A DNA stretch of 64,000 bases, taken from contig JAIXZW010000021.1 in the NCBI GenBank assembly GCA_027489375.1, forward strand, positions 248,001 to 312,000, in the 5' to 3' direction. Positions 28,817-36,894 of this stretch are shown one piece after another (position 1 is the stretch's first letter; the number at the start of each line of letters is the position of its first letter). The notes beneath the pieces are model-generated. The model was not told the DNA's origin. It worked only from the letters and a program-made list of their open reading frames with translations, and ran no database searches. Made by a program: the position numbers and the translations under genes. The DNA is from Paracoccaceae bacterium. Its GTDB lineage: Bacteria; Pseudomonadota; Alphaproteobacteria; Rhodobacterales; Rhodobacteraceae.

Positions 28817-29173
28817 ATGATGCGGGTTGCTTTGGGTCTGGTTCTGTTGGTGGCGGGTTGCGCGGCGTTTCAGGGGGCGGCGGTGCCGCAGTCGGCGCGG
28901 CTGTCGGAAACGGCGCTGACGCTGAACCTTTCGGACGGGACGGTGTGCCGTGCCGACTGGAAGGCGGCGGGTGGCGCGGGGCGGCTGGAGGGCTGCGGCG
29001 CGGGCTATGACTACCGCGTGACCGAGGTGGCGAAGCCCAACCTGCTGCGGCAGCTTTTCGTCGGCATCACCGATGCGCTGGGGGCCGAAGGGGCCGTGCC
29101 GCCGATGGCCGAGGTGGTGATTTCGGGGCAGGGGCGCGACTGGCGCTTCGTCTCGCCCCCGCCTAGCGCGTAG
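28817..29173 (+). CDS. Small putative lipoprotein
   Basis: A 118-residue protein with a hydrophobic start and lipobox LVAGC (Cys15 or so), so probably a lipoprotein. The mature part is rich in polar residues and holds two further cysteines (TVCRADW and EGCGAGY), which could form a disulfide. I do not recognise the family. Start ATG 28817 or the next ATG 28820. It lies eight bases after the permease and could be cotranscribed. Its 3' end overlaps the convergent LytTR gene by 11 bases. Confidence 0.7.
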   Translation: MMRVALGLVLLVAGCAAFQGAAVPQSARLSETALTLNLSDGTVCRADWKAAGGAGRLEGCGAGYDYRVTEVAKPNLLRQLFVGITDALGAEGAVPPMAEVVISGQGRDWRFVSPPPSA

Positions 29174-30077
29174 ATTTCCGCCGCGTCCTTTCTGACGGGA
29201 ATAGGCTGAGCCAGTCGCGGATCGCGGCCTCGCGCGAGGAGGCGACGCGGACGGTTTCGCCATCGGTGAGGGTAAGGGAGGTGCTGCGGCCTTCGCGCGA
29301 GACGGAGGCCACGGCGCGGGTGGCGACCCAGTCGGAGCGGTGGACCAGCGCGCCGAGGTCTTCGGGAAGTTGCGCAACGAGGGTGGAGAGCGGCCCCGTG
29401 ACGAGGGTTTCGCCGCTGTCGGTCGTGACCTTCACGTAGTTGCCCTGCGCGCCGAGCCGCAGGAGGGCGGCGTGGGGAACGTGCGTCGTCCCCGCCACGA
29501 GTGCCGTCGGTTCTGGTTCGGGCGGCGTGCCGGAGGCGTGGAGGGCGCGGACATCGGCAAGGATACGGGCGGCCATCTTCCGGTCGAGGACGGCCAGAAA
29601 CGCTTCGCCGATCGCCTGATAGAGCAGGACGGCCAGGACAACCAGCCAGAGCGGCGGGAAAGGCAGGCCGAGAAAGGCCTGTTGCGACAGGGCGATGGTG
29701 GCCTGTCCGGCGAAGATGCTGACGAAGAGCGGTGCCGAGAGGTGGATGCGCACCGGCCCGTGCCCTCGGTGGAGGCGGGCGAGCAGGTTGAGCGAGCCGA
29801 CGAGCACGAGAATGCCCGCGATCATGCCGAGGCAGACGAGCGGCATGAGCAGGTTCAGCGCCGTTCCGCGTGCGCTGACGGCATTCAGCGGGGCGGCGAT
29901 GGCAAGGTTGACCAGCGTGATCGCAAGATAGAAGGCCATCAGGTAGGGATGGCGCAGGATCGACCCGAGTTCGTCCAGCCGGATGTGCTGCTGCCCGCCG
30001 CCGAGGAAGCGCAGATGCACCTCGGCCCGTGGCGGGGCGGCGGCTGGGCGCGGGGATTTGTCCCGATGGGCTGGCAC
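29163..30077 (-). CDS. Membrane-anchored LytTR DNA-binding regulator
   Basis: A 304-residue protein with four predicted membrane helices (about 45-65, 75-95, 110-135 and 140-165) followed by a LytTR DNA-binding domain (about 200-295). The domain includes HAALLRLGAQGNYVKVTTDSGETLVTGPLSTLVAQLP and LVHRSDWVATRAVASVSREGRSTSLTLTDGETVRVASSREAAIRDWLSLF. Domain order suggests a membrane sensor that binds DNA directly. The start is GTG 30077; the first 45 residues are Pro/Arg-rich, so a downstream start is possible. Targets are unknown. The yebC gene is divergent. Confidence 0.82.
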   Translation of the reverse strand: MPAHRDKSPRPAAAPPRAEVHLRFLGGGQQHIRLDELGSILRHPYLMAFYLAITLVNLAIAAPLNAVSARGTALNLLMPLVCLGMIAGILVLVGSLNLLARLHRGHGPVRIHLSAPLFVSIFAGQATIALSQQAFLGLPFPPLWLVVLAVLLYQAIGEAFLAVLDRKMAARILADVRALHASGTPPEPEPTALVAGTTHVPHAALLRLGAQGNYVKVTTDSGETLVTGPLSTLVAQLPEDLGALVHRSDWVATRAVASVSREGRSTSLTLTDGETVRVASSREAAIRDWLSLFPSERTRRKSTR

Positions 30078-30278
30078 AGTTGCAGGTCACTTGAAACAAG
30101 GAAGATCGGGTGGCGCGCTTGTGCCATGCGCCGCAGGACGTGGCAAGCGCGGGGGCTGGCGACCGGCACCAAAGCAGGGGGTGTGGTCGCGCAGGTCTGG
30201 ATCATTCCGCGCAAAAGGCGGGCGGTGCGCGGGCGGGAAGCGGGCGGGAAGCGGGCTGGGCCTGCGGGGCGAGCGGGG

Positions 30279-30306
30279 TTGCCCATCCTGCCCCGCCTTG
30301 TATATA
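30279..30306 (+). promoter_or_regulatory. Promoter of yebC
   Basis: TTGCCC (30279-30284) and TATATA (30301-30306) with a 16-base spacer, 41 bases before the yebC start. Confidence 0.55.
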
Positions 30307-30346
30307 CGGGCGCGATCACCCAAGCAGGGATACCGGAGTACGGGTC

Positions 30347-31090
30347 ATGGCAGGCCATTCAAAATGGGCGAACATCCAGCATCGGAAGGGCAAGCAGGAC
30401 AAGCTGCGCTCGAAGATGTTTTCGAAACTGGCGAAGGAAATCACCGTCGCCGCCAAGATGGGCGACCCTGATCCCGACAAGAACCCGCGTCTGCGTCTGG
30501 CGGTGAAGGCGGCGAAGGCCGTCTCCATGCCCAAGGACGTGATCGAGCGCGCCATCAAGAAGAGTCTGGGTGGCGATGCGGCGGATTACACCGAGATCCG
30601 GTACGAAGGCTATGGCGTGAACGGCATCGCAATCATCGTGGAAGCGATGACCGACAACCTGAACCGCACCGCTTCGAACGTGCGGTCCTATTTCACCAAA
30701 TGCGGTGGCAACATGGGGCAGACAGGATCGGTCAGCCACTCGTTCGACCGCGTGGGCGAAATCTCTTACCCCGCATCGGCCGGATCGGCGGATGACGTGA
30801 TGATGGCAGCGCTGGACGCGGGCGCGGACGATGTCGAATCGGATGACGAGGGCCACTGGATCTATTGCCCGGTCGAGTCTTTGGCCGAAGTGTCGGACGC
30901 GCTGGAAAAGGCGCTTGGGGAATCGACCGAGTCGAAGCTGGTGTGGCGTCCGCAAAGCTTGACCGAGGTTGACCTCGAGACGGCGCAGAAGCTGATGCGG
31001 TTGATCGACATGCTGGAAGAGGATGACGATGTGCAGACCGTGACGCATAATTTCGACATCCCCGAAGAGGTTGCCGCCCAACTGGGCTGA
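30347..31090 (+). CDS. YebC/PmpR family transcriptional regulator
   Basis: A 247-residue YebC protein, starting [37 protein letters not shown], as in nearly all family members. [28 protein letters not shown] and [51 protein letters not shown] are conserved. Members bind DNA and some also help ribosomes at proline-rich stretches; which applies here is not clear. ATG 30347 is the family start. Two hairpins follow the stop. Confidence 0.94.
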   Translation: MAGHSKWANIQHRKGKQDKLRSKMFSKLAKEITVAAKMGDPDPDKNPRLRLAVKAAKAVSMPKDVIERAIKKSLGGDAADYTEIRYEGYGVNGIAIIVEAMTDNLNRTASNVRSYFTKCGGNMGQTGSVSHSFDRVGEISYPASAGSADDVMMAALDAGADDVESDDEGHWIYCPVESLAEVSDALEKALGESTESKLVWRPQSLTEVDLETAQKLMRLIDMLEEDDDVQTVTHNFDIPEEVAAQLG

Positions 31091-31111
31091 GCGCCGCAAT
31101 CGGCTGGTCCG

Positions 31112-31149
31112 ATGCAAAAGCCCCCGTCGCAAGGCGGGGGCTTTTGCAT
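31112..31149. terminator. Terminator hairpin after yebC
   Basis: Perfect 15-bp arms (ATGCAAAAGCCCCCG at 31112-31126 and its reverse complement at 31135-31149) with an eight-base loop. The T-rich arms on both strands make it usable from either side. Confidence 0.85.
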
Positions 31150-31156
31150 TCGGGCC

Positions 31157-31185
31157 AAAAAAACGGCCCCCGTTGAAGGGGGCCG
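31157..31185 (-). terminator. Rho-independent terminator of the receiver-domain gene
   Basis: Arms 31164-31171 and 31178-31185 (CGGCCCCC) form a perfect hairpin with a six-base loop, followed on the minus strand by seven Ts (31157-31163). It ends the leftward gene at 31200-31709. Confidence 0.88.
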
Positions 31186-31199
31186 CAGGTCTCGGAGGA

Positions 31200-31709
31200 T
31201 CAGGGGATCGCACCGAGGAGACGGGGAGGTGGCTGCGGGTCTTCGTGAAAGGAAAGCCGGTGGGCGTGGTTTTCGCAGGCATGGGCTGCCGCTTTTTCCA
31301 GACGGGCGAGCGTGAGCGGCTTTTTCAGCGTCGCATCGCAGAAGATTTGCCGTTCGGTCGAGAAATCGTCGCCCGACACCGCCGAGGAGGCCATGATCAC
31401 CGGCAGGCCACGGGCGCCGCGGCGCAGGCGCTGGCCGAAATCAATCACCTCGCCCGCGTCGCCGAAATGGTCGGCATCGACGAAGGCGAGGTCGAAGCCG
31501 AGCGCATACTGGTCGAGCCATTCATAGGGCAGGTGCCGTTCCCCGATCCGCAGGGCCGAGGCGCGCAGACGGTCGGACCAGCTTTGCAGCACGGCGGCGC
31601 AATCGGCTCCGCATCCGACCAGAAGCAGCCGGATGCCCGCGGGCTGCGCCTGCTGTGACACGAGCCTGAGATGCGGATGGGGGACGGGGGCGGTGCGGTT
31701 GTCGGTCAT
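31200..31709 (-). CDS. Atypical response-regulator receiver protein
   Basis: A 169-residue protein with one receiver-like domain (about 26-145). The phosphoacceptor-type Asp is Asp78 in FDLAFVDAD, followed by LPVIMASSAVSGDD and Lys130 in ATLKKPLTLARLEKA, the conserved receiver lysine. The acidic pair normally at the end of strand 1 is missing: the sequence reads LLLVGCGAD. So metal-dependent phosphorylation may be weak or absent. No output domain is present. The minus-strand leader is pyrimidine-rich and has no Shine-Dalgarno site near ATG 31709. Confidence 0.75.
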   Translation of the reverse strand: MTDNRTAPVPHPHLRLVSQQAQPAGIRLLLVGCGADCAAVLQSWSDRLRASALRIGERHLPYEWLDQYALGFDLAFVDADHFGDAGEVIDFGQRLRRGARGLPVIMASSAVSGDDFSTERQIFCDATLKKPLTLARLEKAAAHACENHAHRLSFHEDPQPPPRLLGAIP

Positions 31710-32022
31710 TGCGGGGGCTTTGGCGAGCGGGGCGGGGCAGAGGGACGGCGGGAGGGGGACGGCGGGAGGGAGGAGGGGCCGGAACGCGAACAGGTAACGG
31801 GGTGGGGCACCGGTGATGAGGCGATAAAGGTGTCCTTGGCCGCTGGTTCGGACATGTCTGGGATAACATGCGCGTTCCGGCAGGAGGGATGATGCGGCAC
31901 CGGATTTGATTGTCAATATGATAATTGTTTCGGTGACAGGGAAATGCAGCGCCGCGTTGCGCTTTGATCCGCTTTCGCATAGCGTTCCGCCGACCGGGAC
32001 GGGGGGTCCGTTCCGAAAAGGC
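31710..32022. other. Divergent regulatory region
   Basis: This 313-base gap separates the receiver gene (left) from the winged-helix gene (right). It holds a direct repeat of GGGACGGCGGGAGGG (31742-31756 and 31757-31771, near exact), a purine tract whose minus strand contains CTCCTCCCTCCC, and an AT-rich patch around 31902-31926 with TATGAT. No gene is credible here. Confidence 0.6.
31889..31916 (-). promoter_or_regulatory. Possible promoter of the receiver gene
   Basis: On the minus strand a perfect TTGACA (31911-31916) is followed after 16 bases by CATCAT (31889-31894). The -10 is weak. It would give a leader of about 170 bases. Confidence 0.35.
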
Positions 32023-32343
32023 ATGGTGCGTGGTGTGAATATCAAGAGCGTATCGCAGCTTCGGGCGCTTCTGCTTGAAATGGAAACGACGCTTGGCCTT
32101 GTCGAGCTGAGCCCGAACGAGCGGGATGTGCTTTACGCCATCAACGAGGTCGCGGCCGGACAGGCAAAGGCGGCGCGGTCGGATGCCATCAGGTCGCATC
32201 CGCTTGCCGCGGCGATTCCGCAGGCCACCTATCATAGGGCGCTGAAGAGCCTTGTGCAGCGCGGGCTGGTCCAGCACGCGCCGGATACGAAGGCGGGCGC
32301 TTATGTGGTGGTTGGAGCGCTCAGTCCGGGCGAACAGGGTTGA
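32023..32343 (+). CDS. Small winged-helix DNA-binding protein
   Basis: A 106-residue protein whose C-terminal part reads as a winged helix: LSPNERDVLYAINEVAAG, then SDAIRSHPLAAAIPQATYHRALKSLVQRGLVQHAPDTKAGAYVVV, with the recognition-helix and wing pattern of MarR-like regulators. The N-terminal helix (KSVSQLRALLLEMETTLGLVEL) could serve dimerisation. ATG 32023 is preferred; GTG 32035 is also possible. It is 36 bases before a small membrane protein gene and may form an operon with it. Confidence 0.7.
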   Translation: MVRGVNIKSVSQLRALLLEMETTLGLVELSPNERDVLYAINEVAAGQAKAARSDAIRSHPLAAAIPQATYHRALKSLVQRGLVQHAPDTKAGAYVVVGALSPGEQG

Positions 32344-32379
32344 TCCGGTATTGAACGGCAGGATTCTATCGGGGGATAA

Positions 32380-32952
32380 ATGGAAAAGCGTGCCTTTGCC
32401 GGGCCGGTGCTGCATTTCGCGGTCGGCTCGGCGTTGGTTATCGGCTCTTACGGGCTGAAAGACCTGATCGACGGCCTGCTGCATCCGCAGGTCCTTTATG
32501 ATTACTTCGGTGCGTTCTCCCTTATCTATCTGCCACATGGCGTGCTGGTGTTGCTGGCGTGGTTCTATGGCTGGCTGAGCGTGCCGATCGTCCTGCCCGC
32601 AACCGTCCTTTCGGTCTGGCTTTTGCGCGGGCCGGATGCCTTTGGCGCGATGATGCTGCTGCTTTTGACCCTCAAGACGGTGGCGGCGCCGCTGACCTTT
32701 GATCTGTTCCGCGTGGCGGGGGTCGATGCGCGCGGGCCAGGGCAGGCGCTGAACTGGCGGGTGCTGTTCCTGATCGGGCTGGTGCAATCGGTGATCAGCA
32801 ACCAGGCGCGGTTCTGGCTGGGCTGCTGTGGCGAGTTGTCCGCTGACCAGTTGATGCTGGCCATCACGGGAAGCGTGATCGGCGATATGGTCGGCCTTCT
32901 GGCGGTGATGCTGGGGGCCATGTTCTTCTTCAGGGCTTTGCGGCAGGGATAG
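32380..32952 (+). CDS. Six-helix membrane protein, MASE1-like
   Basis: A 190-residue protein made of about five or six hydrophobic helices with short loops. The second helix pair, GAFSLIYLPHGVLVLLAWFYGWLSVPIVLPATVLS, resembles the first part of MASE1 sensory membrane domains, but there is no output domain. A Trp-Leu-Gly-Cys-Cys motif (FWLGCCGELS) lies in the last third. The function is unknown. The stop codon is directly followed by the lysE-type ATG, so the two genes are probably coupled. Confidence 0.65.
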   Translation: MEKRAFAGPVLHFAVGSALVIGSYGLKDLIDGLLHPQVLYDYFGAFSLIYLPHGVLVLLAWFYGWLSVPIVLPATVLSVWLLRGPDAFGAMMLLLLTLKTVAAPLTFDLFRVAGVDARGPGQALNWRVLFLIGLVQSVISNQARFWLGCCGELSADQLMLAITGSVIGDMVGLLAVMLGAMFFFRALRQG

Positions 32953-33567
32953 ATGTTTCACGACGGTTTCGAGGCGGCCCTGTCCGGCTATCTGGTGGGG
33001 CTGAGCCTCATACTTGCCATCGGCGCGCAGAACGCCTTTGTCCTGCGCCAAGGGCTGCGGCGCGAGCATGTGGGAGCGGTGGTCGCGGCCTGTGCGGGGT
33101 CGGATGCGCTGCTGATCCTTGCAGGGGTGGGCGGGTTCGGCGTGGTTTCCGACGCGGTGCCGTGGCTGGCCGAGGCGATGCGCTGGGCGGGCGTGGCCTT
33201 TCTGGCAGTCTATGGCGCGCTGCGCTTCCGTGCCGCCTTGCGCGGGGGCGAGGCGCTGAAACCTGCGGCGGGCGAGAAGGCGGCGCTGGGCGCGGTGCTT
33301 GGCACCTGCCTTTTCCTGACTTGGGCCAATCCGCATGTCTATCTGGATACGGTCGTGCTGGTCGGGTCGATTTCGGCACAATATGCGCCTTGGGGATGGG
33401 CCTTCGGCTTCGGGGCGGCGGGCGCATCTCTCAGCTTCTTTGCCGCGCTGGGCTACGGGGCGCGGCTTCTTGCGCCGCTTTTTGCCAAGCCTGCGGCATG
33501 GGTCGTGCTGGAGGTGGTGGTGGGTGTGACGATGTGGGCCATCGCGGCGGGGCTGGTGATCGCTTGA
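32953..33567 (+). CDS. LysE/ArgO family amino acid exporter
   Basis: A 204-residue exporter with about six helices. The family start LVGLSLILAIGAQNAFVLRQGLRREHVG is clear, with the GAQNAFVLRQGL motif, and later LGTCLFLTWANPHVYLDTVVLVGSISAQY. Members export arginine, lysine or other basic amino acids. ATG 32953 abuts the previous stop. The DMT exporter follows after 31 bases. Confidence 0.92.
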   Translation: MFHDGFEAALSGYLVGLSLILAIGAQNAFVLRQGLRREHVGAVVAACAGSDALLILAGVGGFGVVSDAVPWLAEAMRWAGVAFLAVYGALRFRAALRGGEALKPAAGEKAALGAVLGTCLFLTWANPHVYLDTVVLVGSISAQYAPWGWAFGFGAAGASLSFFAALGYGARLLAPLFAKPAAWVVLEVVVGVTMWAIAAGLVIA

Positions 33568-33598
33568 ACTCTGCCCCGCGCCGGGGTTTGGTGCCTGC

Positions 33599-34510
33599 AT
33601 GAAAAGCAGCGCGACAGCCTTGGCCGACCGCCCCTTGGAGGGTGTCCTGTGGATGCTGGCGACGGGGCTGTGCTTTGTCGGGGTGAACGGGGTGGTGCGG
33701 TCGCTCGGCACCGACCTGCCTGCGGCGCAGTCGGCCTTTTTGCGGTTCGGCTGGGGTGTGCTGTTCCTTTTGCCCACGTTGCGGCCGCTGATGCGGGCGG
33801 GGTTTCCGGCGGGAGCCTTGCGGCTGTTCGGTTGGCGCGGCCTTTTCCATACGGCGGCGGTGGTCTGCTGGTTCTACGCGATGGCGCGCATTCCCGTGGC
33901 CGAGGTGACGGCGATCGGATATCTGAACCCCGTGCTGGTGACGGTGGGGGCGGCGCTGTTCTTCGGCGAGCGTCTGGCGCTGCGGCGCATTCTGGCGGTG
34001 ATCGTGGCACTGGCAGGCGCGGCGATCGTGCTGCGTCCCGGCCTGCGCGAGGTGACGGCGGGCCATCTGTCGCAGCTTTGCGCGGCGAGTTTCTTTGCCG
34101 GCAGCTATCTGATCGCCAAGCGGCTGAGCCAGATCGCGCCCGCCTCGTCCATCGTGGCGATGATGTCGCTGACGGTGGCGGTGCTGCTGCTGCCCTTTGC
34201 GCTATGGGTCTGGGTGCCGGTGACGCTGTCGCAGGTGCTGTGGCTGGGGGTCGTGGCGGTCTTTGCCACGGCGGGGCATTACTGCATGACGCGGGCCTTC
34301 CGCGCCGCGCCCCTGACCGTGACGCAGCCGGTGACGTTCCTGCAACTCGTCTGGGCGACGCTGCTGGGGGCGCTGGTCTTTGGCGAGGGGGTGGACCCTT
34401 GGGTGCTGGTCGGCGGGGCGGTGATCATCGCCGCGATCAGCTATATCACATGGCGCGAGGCGGTGCTGAAGCGCGCCCGCGTGACGCCGCTGGACGCCGA
34501 GACGATCTGA
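33599..34510 (+). CDS. DMT superfamily transporter (EamA type)
   Basis: A 303-residue membrane protein with ten predicted helices in two EamA repeats. Typical stretches are AAVVCWFYAMARIPVAEVTAIGYLNPVLVTVGAALFFGERLALRRILAVIVALAGAAIVLRPG and CMTRAFRAAPLTVTQPVTFLQLVWATLLGALVFGEGVDPWVLVGGAVIIAAISYITWRE. It probably exports a metabolite; substrate unknown. It is distinct from the DMT protein at 26072-26989 and is likely cotranscribed with the LysE gene. Confidence 0.9.
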   Translation: MKSSATALADRPLEGVLWMLATGLCFVGVNGVVRSLGTDLPAAQSAFLRFGWGVLFLLPTLRPLMRAGFPAGALRLFGWRGLFHTAAVVCWFYAMARIPVAEVTAIGYLNPVLVTVGAALFFGERLALRRILAVIVALAGAAIVLRPGLREVTAGHLSQLCAASFFAGSYLIAKRLSQIAPASSIVAMMSLTVAVLLLPFALWVWVPVTLSQVLWLGVVAVFATAGHYCMTRAFRAAPLTVTQPVTFLQLVWATLLGALVFGEGVDPWVLVGGAVIIAAISYITWREAVLKRARVTPLDAETI

Positions 34511-34644
34511 GCGCGATGCGCGGCAGCAATGTGGCGGGCCGTGCAAAGCCGCTGGAAGTGCCGCTTTCCGGCCCCGCTTCGGAAAGGGCGGTTTAACCCC
34601 GACATCGCAGCCTGATCCGGCCTTCGGGCATTGGGGTGTGGGAA

Positions 34645-36894
34645 ATGGATTTCACGGTCGTCGGCATGTTGACCGGCGCGCGCTTCGGCGTGCCGCTGGC
34701 GCAGGCATCGCTTCTTGTTGAACAGGGTGGCGGTGTGGTGCGGGTGTTCAACCCCGTTGCCGCCGAGACCCTGCGGCTTGGCCTTTCGGCTTCGGGCATC
34801 GCATCGCTCCTTGGCAGCACGAGCCACGGCAACGCGCGGGTTGCGGTGACGGTGGGGGGCGTTGCGGGAAGCCTTGCCGCCGATCTTGTCGCTTCGGCCC
34901 GCATGGCGCCGGGGGCGGCGCTGACGGGTTATCTGGCGGCGGGTCCGGCCACGGCCTTTCAGGCGGTGGAGGTGGTCGCGGTGACGGCGGGTTCTGTGGA
35001 ATATCTGGTCGCCACGCGCCCCGCAGGCAGCGGGATCGAGGTTTTCCGCATCGGCGCGGACCAGAGCTTGACGCCTGTGGCGGCCCTTGCCGATACGGCA
35101 GAGATCGCGGCGGGCGGGGTGGCCGCGCTGGCGGTCGCCGTGCTGGCGGGGCGGCCCGTGATCTTTGCCGGTTCCGGCAGCGAAAACGCGATCACCGCCT
35201 TTGCGCTGAACGATCAGGGCGGGTTGGTCGCGCTGGACAGCGAGGGTGCCGGGCTGGGCGTCCCGATGCAGGGAGTGACCTGCCTGAAGGTGGTTGAGAA
35301 CGGCGGGCAAAGCTGGCTTGTCGCCGGTGCGGCGGGATCGTCGAGCCTGACGGTCTTTCGCCTCGGGCCGGACGGGGCGATGCAGCCGGTGGATCATGTG
35401 ATCGACGATCTTGCGACGCGCTTTGCCAAGGTGGTCGCGCTGGATGCGGTGGTGGCGGGGGGGCGGGTCTTTGTGGTGGCCGCGGGGGCGGATGACGGGA
35501 TCAGCCTGTTCACCCTTTTGCCGGACGGGCGGTTGCTGCATCTGGCGAGCCTTGCCGACAGCGCCGTGACGGGGCTTGCGAACATCGCCGAGTTGCGGGT
35601 TTCGGTGGTCGGCGGGGTGATGCAGATTGTCGTGCTCTCCGCTGCCGAGGCCGGGGTGACGCAGCTTTCGGTGGACCTTCGCCCGCTTGGCGTGACGGGC
35701 GAGGCGGGGGGAGGCGGCGACGATCTGCTGACCGCGCCTGCGGGCGGGGGCACGGTCGATGGCGGGGCAGGGCGCGATATCCTGATCGACGGCGCGGGCA
35801 ACGATACGCTGGCGGGCGGGACGGGGGCGGATGTCTTCATGCTGCTGGCTGACGGAAAGCGCGACGTCCTAACGGATTTCGACATAACGCAGGACCGCAT
35901 CGACCTGACGCGGTGGCTGTTCTTTCGCAATCCCGGGCAATTGACCATCACGCCGACCGCGACGGGCGCGGTGCTGCGCTTCGGTGGCGAAGAGCTGGAA
36001 TTGCGCAGTGCGGATGGCAAGACCCTGACGGAAGCGGCGCTGCGCGGGTTGTCCTATGGTGCGACGACGCGGTTCACGCCGGACGGGCAGCCGCTCGTCC
36101 AGATCCCCGAGCCTCTGCCCGCTTTGACCGGAACCGCAGGCAACGACACGCTGGCAGGCACCGCGGCGGCCGAGGTGCTGGACGGTCTGGCAGGGAACGA
36201 CGTGCTTTTGTCCGGCGGCGGGGCCGATACCGTGCAGGGCGGGGCGGGGCTGGACTGGCTGAGCTATGCGGGCCTTGCCCAAGCGGTCACGGTCGATCTG
36301 CGGCGCTGGGCCGACGGGTCGGCAGAGGTGGCGGAGGATGTCGTCACAGGGGTGGAGGGATTCATCGGCACAGCGGCGGGCGACCGCATGACGGGGGGCA
36401 CCGCCTTGGCGCAGTTTCAGGGCGGTGCGGGGAATGACACGCTGGCGGCGGGCACGGGCGGGAGCGTTCTGGACGGCGGCGACGGAAACGACAGCCTTGC
36501 GGGTGCGGCCGGGGCGGACAGGTTGGCCGGCGGGGCGGGGGCCGACGGTCTGGCCGGAGGAGACGGGGCCGACACGCTGGACGGTGGGGCGGGCGAGGAC
36601 CGGCTGGCAGGGGGACTTGGCGCGGACCGGCTGGCGGGCGGCGACGGCGACGATTGGCTGGAAGGCGGCGAGGGGACGGATGCGCTGGCCGACGGGGCAG
36701 GGAACGATACGCTATACGGCGGCGCGGGGAACGAGGCGGTCTTTGCCGCTTTGGGCAACGACTGGCTTTTCGGCGACGAGGGGGATGATCTGCTGGATGG
36801 CGGAACCGGCAACGACCGGCTGTTCGGCGGGATCGGCAACGACCGGCTGACGGGGGGGCGAGGGCGACGATTCGATGGACGGGGGCGAGGGTAA
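34645..36894 (+). CDS. RTX calcium-binding protein, N-terminal part (frameshifted)
   Basis: This frame encodes the first 740 residues or so of a secreted RTX protein. Residues 1-350 form a beta-propeller-like region with repeats such as YLVATRPAGSGIEVFRIGADQSLTP, ENAITAFALNDQGGLVALDSEG, SLTVFRLGPDGAMQPVDHV and ISLFTLLPDGRLLHL. From about 360 on come GGxGxDxLxGG calcium-binding nonapeptides. The frame runs off at a G7 tract (36852-36858) and stops at 36894 after 12 foreign residues. Deleting one G restores the frame to the next ORF, 36875-37903. ATG 34645 has TGGGG eight bases upstream; GTG 34636 is possible. Confidence 0.82.
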   Translation: MDFTVVGMLTGARFGVPLAQASLLVEQGGGVVRVFNPVAAETLRLGLSASGIASLLGSTSHGNARVAVTVGGVAGSLAADLVASARMAPGAALTGYLAAGPATAFQAVEVVAVTAGSVEYLVATRPAGSGIEVFRIGADQSLTPVAALADTAEIAAGGVAALAVAVLAGRPVIFAGSGSENAITAFALNDQGGLVALDSEGAGLGVPMQGVTCLKVVENGGQSWLVAGAAGSSSLTVFRLGPDGAMQPVDHVIDDLATRFAKVVALDAVVAGGRVFVVAAGADDGISLFTLLPDGRLLHLASLADSAVTGLANIAELRVSVVGGVMQIVVLSAAEAGVTQLSVDLRPLGVTGEAGGGGDDLLTAPAGGGTVDGGAGRDILIDGAGNDTLAGGTGADVFMLLADGKRDVLTDFDITQDRIDLTRWLFFRNPGQLTITPTATGAVLRFGGEELELRSADGKTLTEAALRGLSYGATTRFTPDGQPLVQIPEPLPALTGTAGNDTLAGTAAAEVLDGLAGNDVLLSGGGADTVQGGAGLDWLSYAGLAQAVTVDLRRWADGSAEVAEDVVTGVEGFIGTAAGDRMTGGTALAQFQGGAGNDTLAAGTGGSVLDGGDGNDSLAGAAGADRLAGGAGADGLAGGDGADTLDGGAGEDRLAGGLGADRLAGGDGDDWLEGGEGTDALADGAGNDTLYGGAGNEAVFAALGNDWLFGDEGDDLLDGGTGNDRLFGGIGNDRLTGGRGRRFDGRGRG

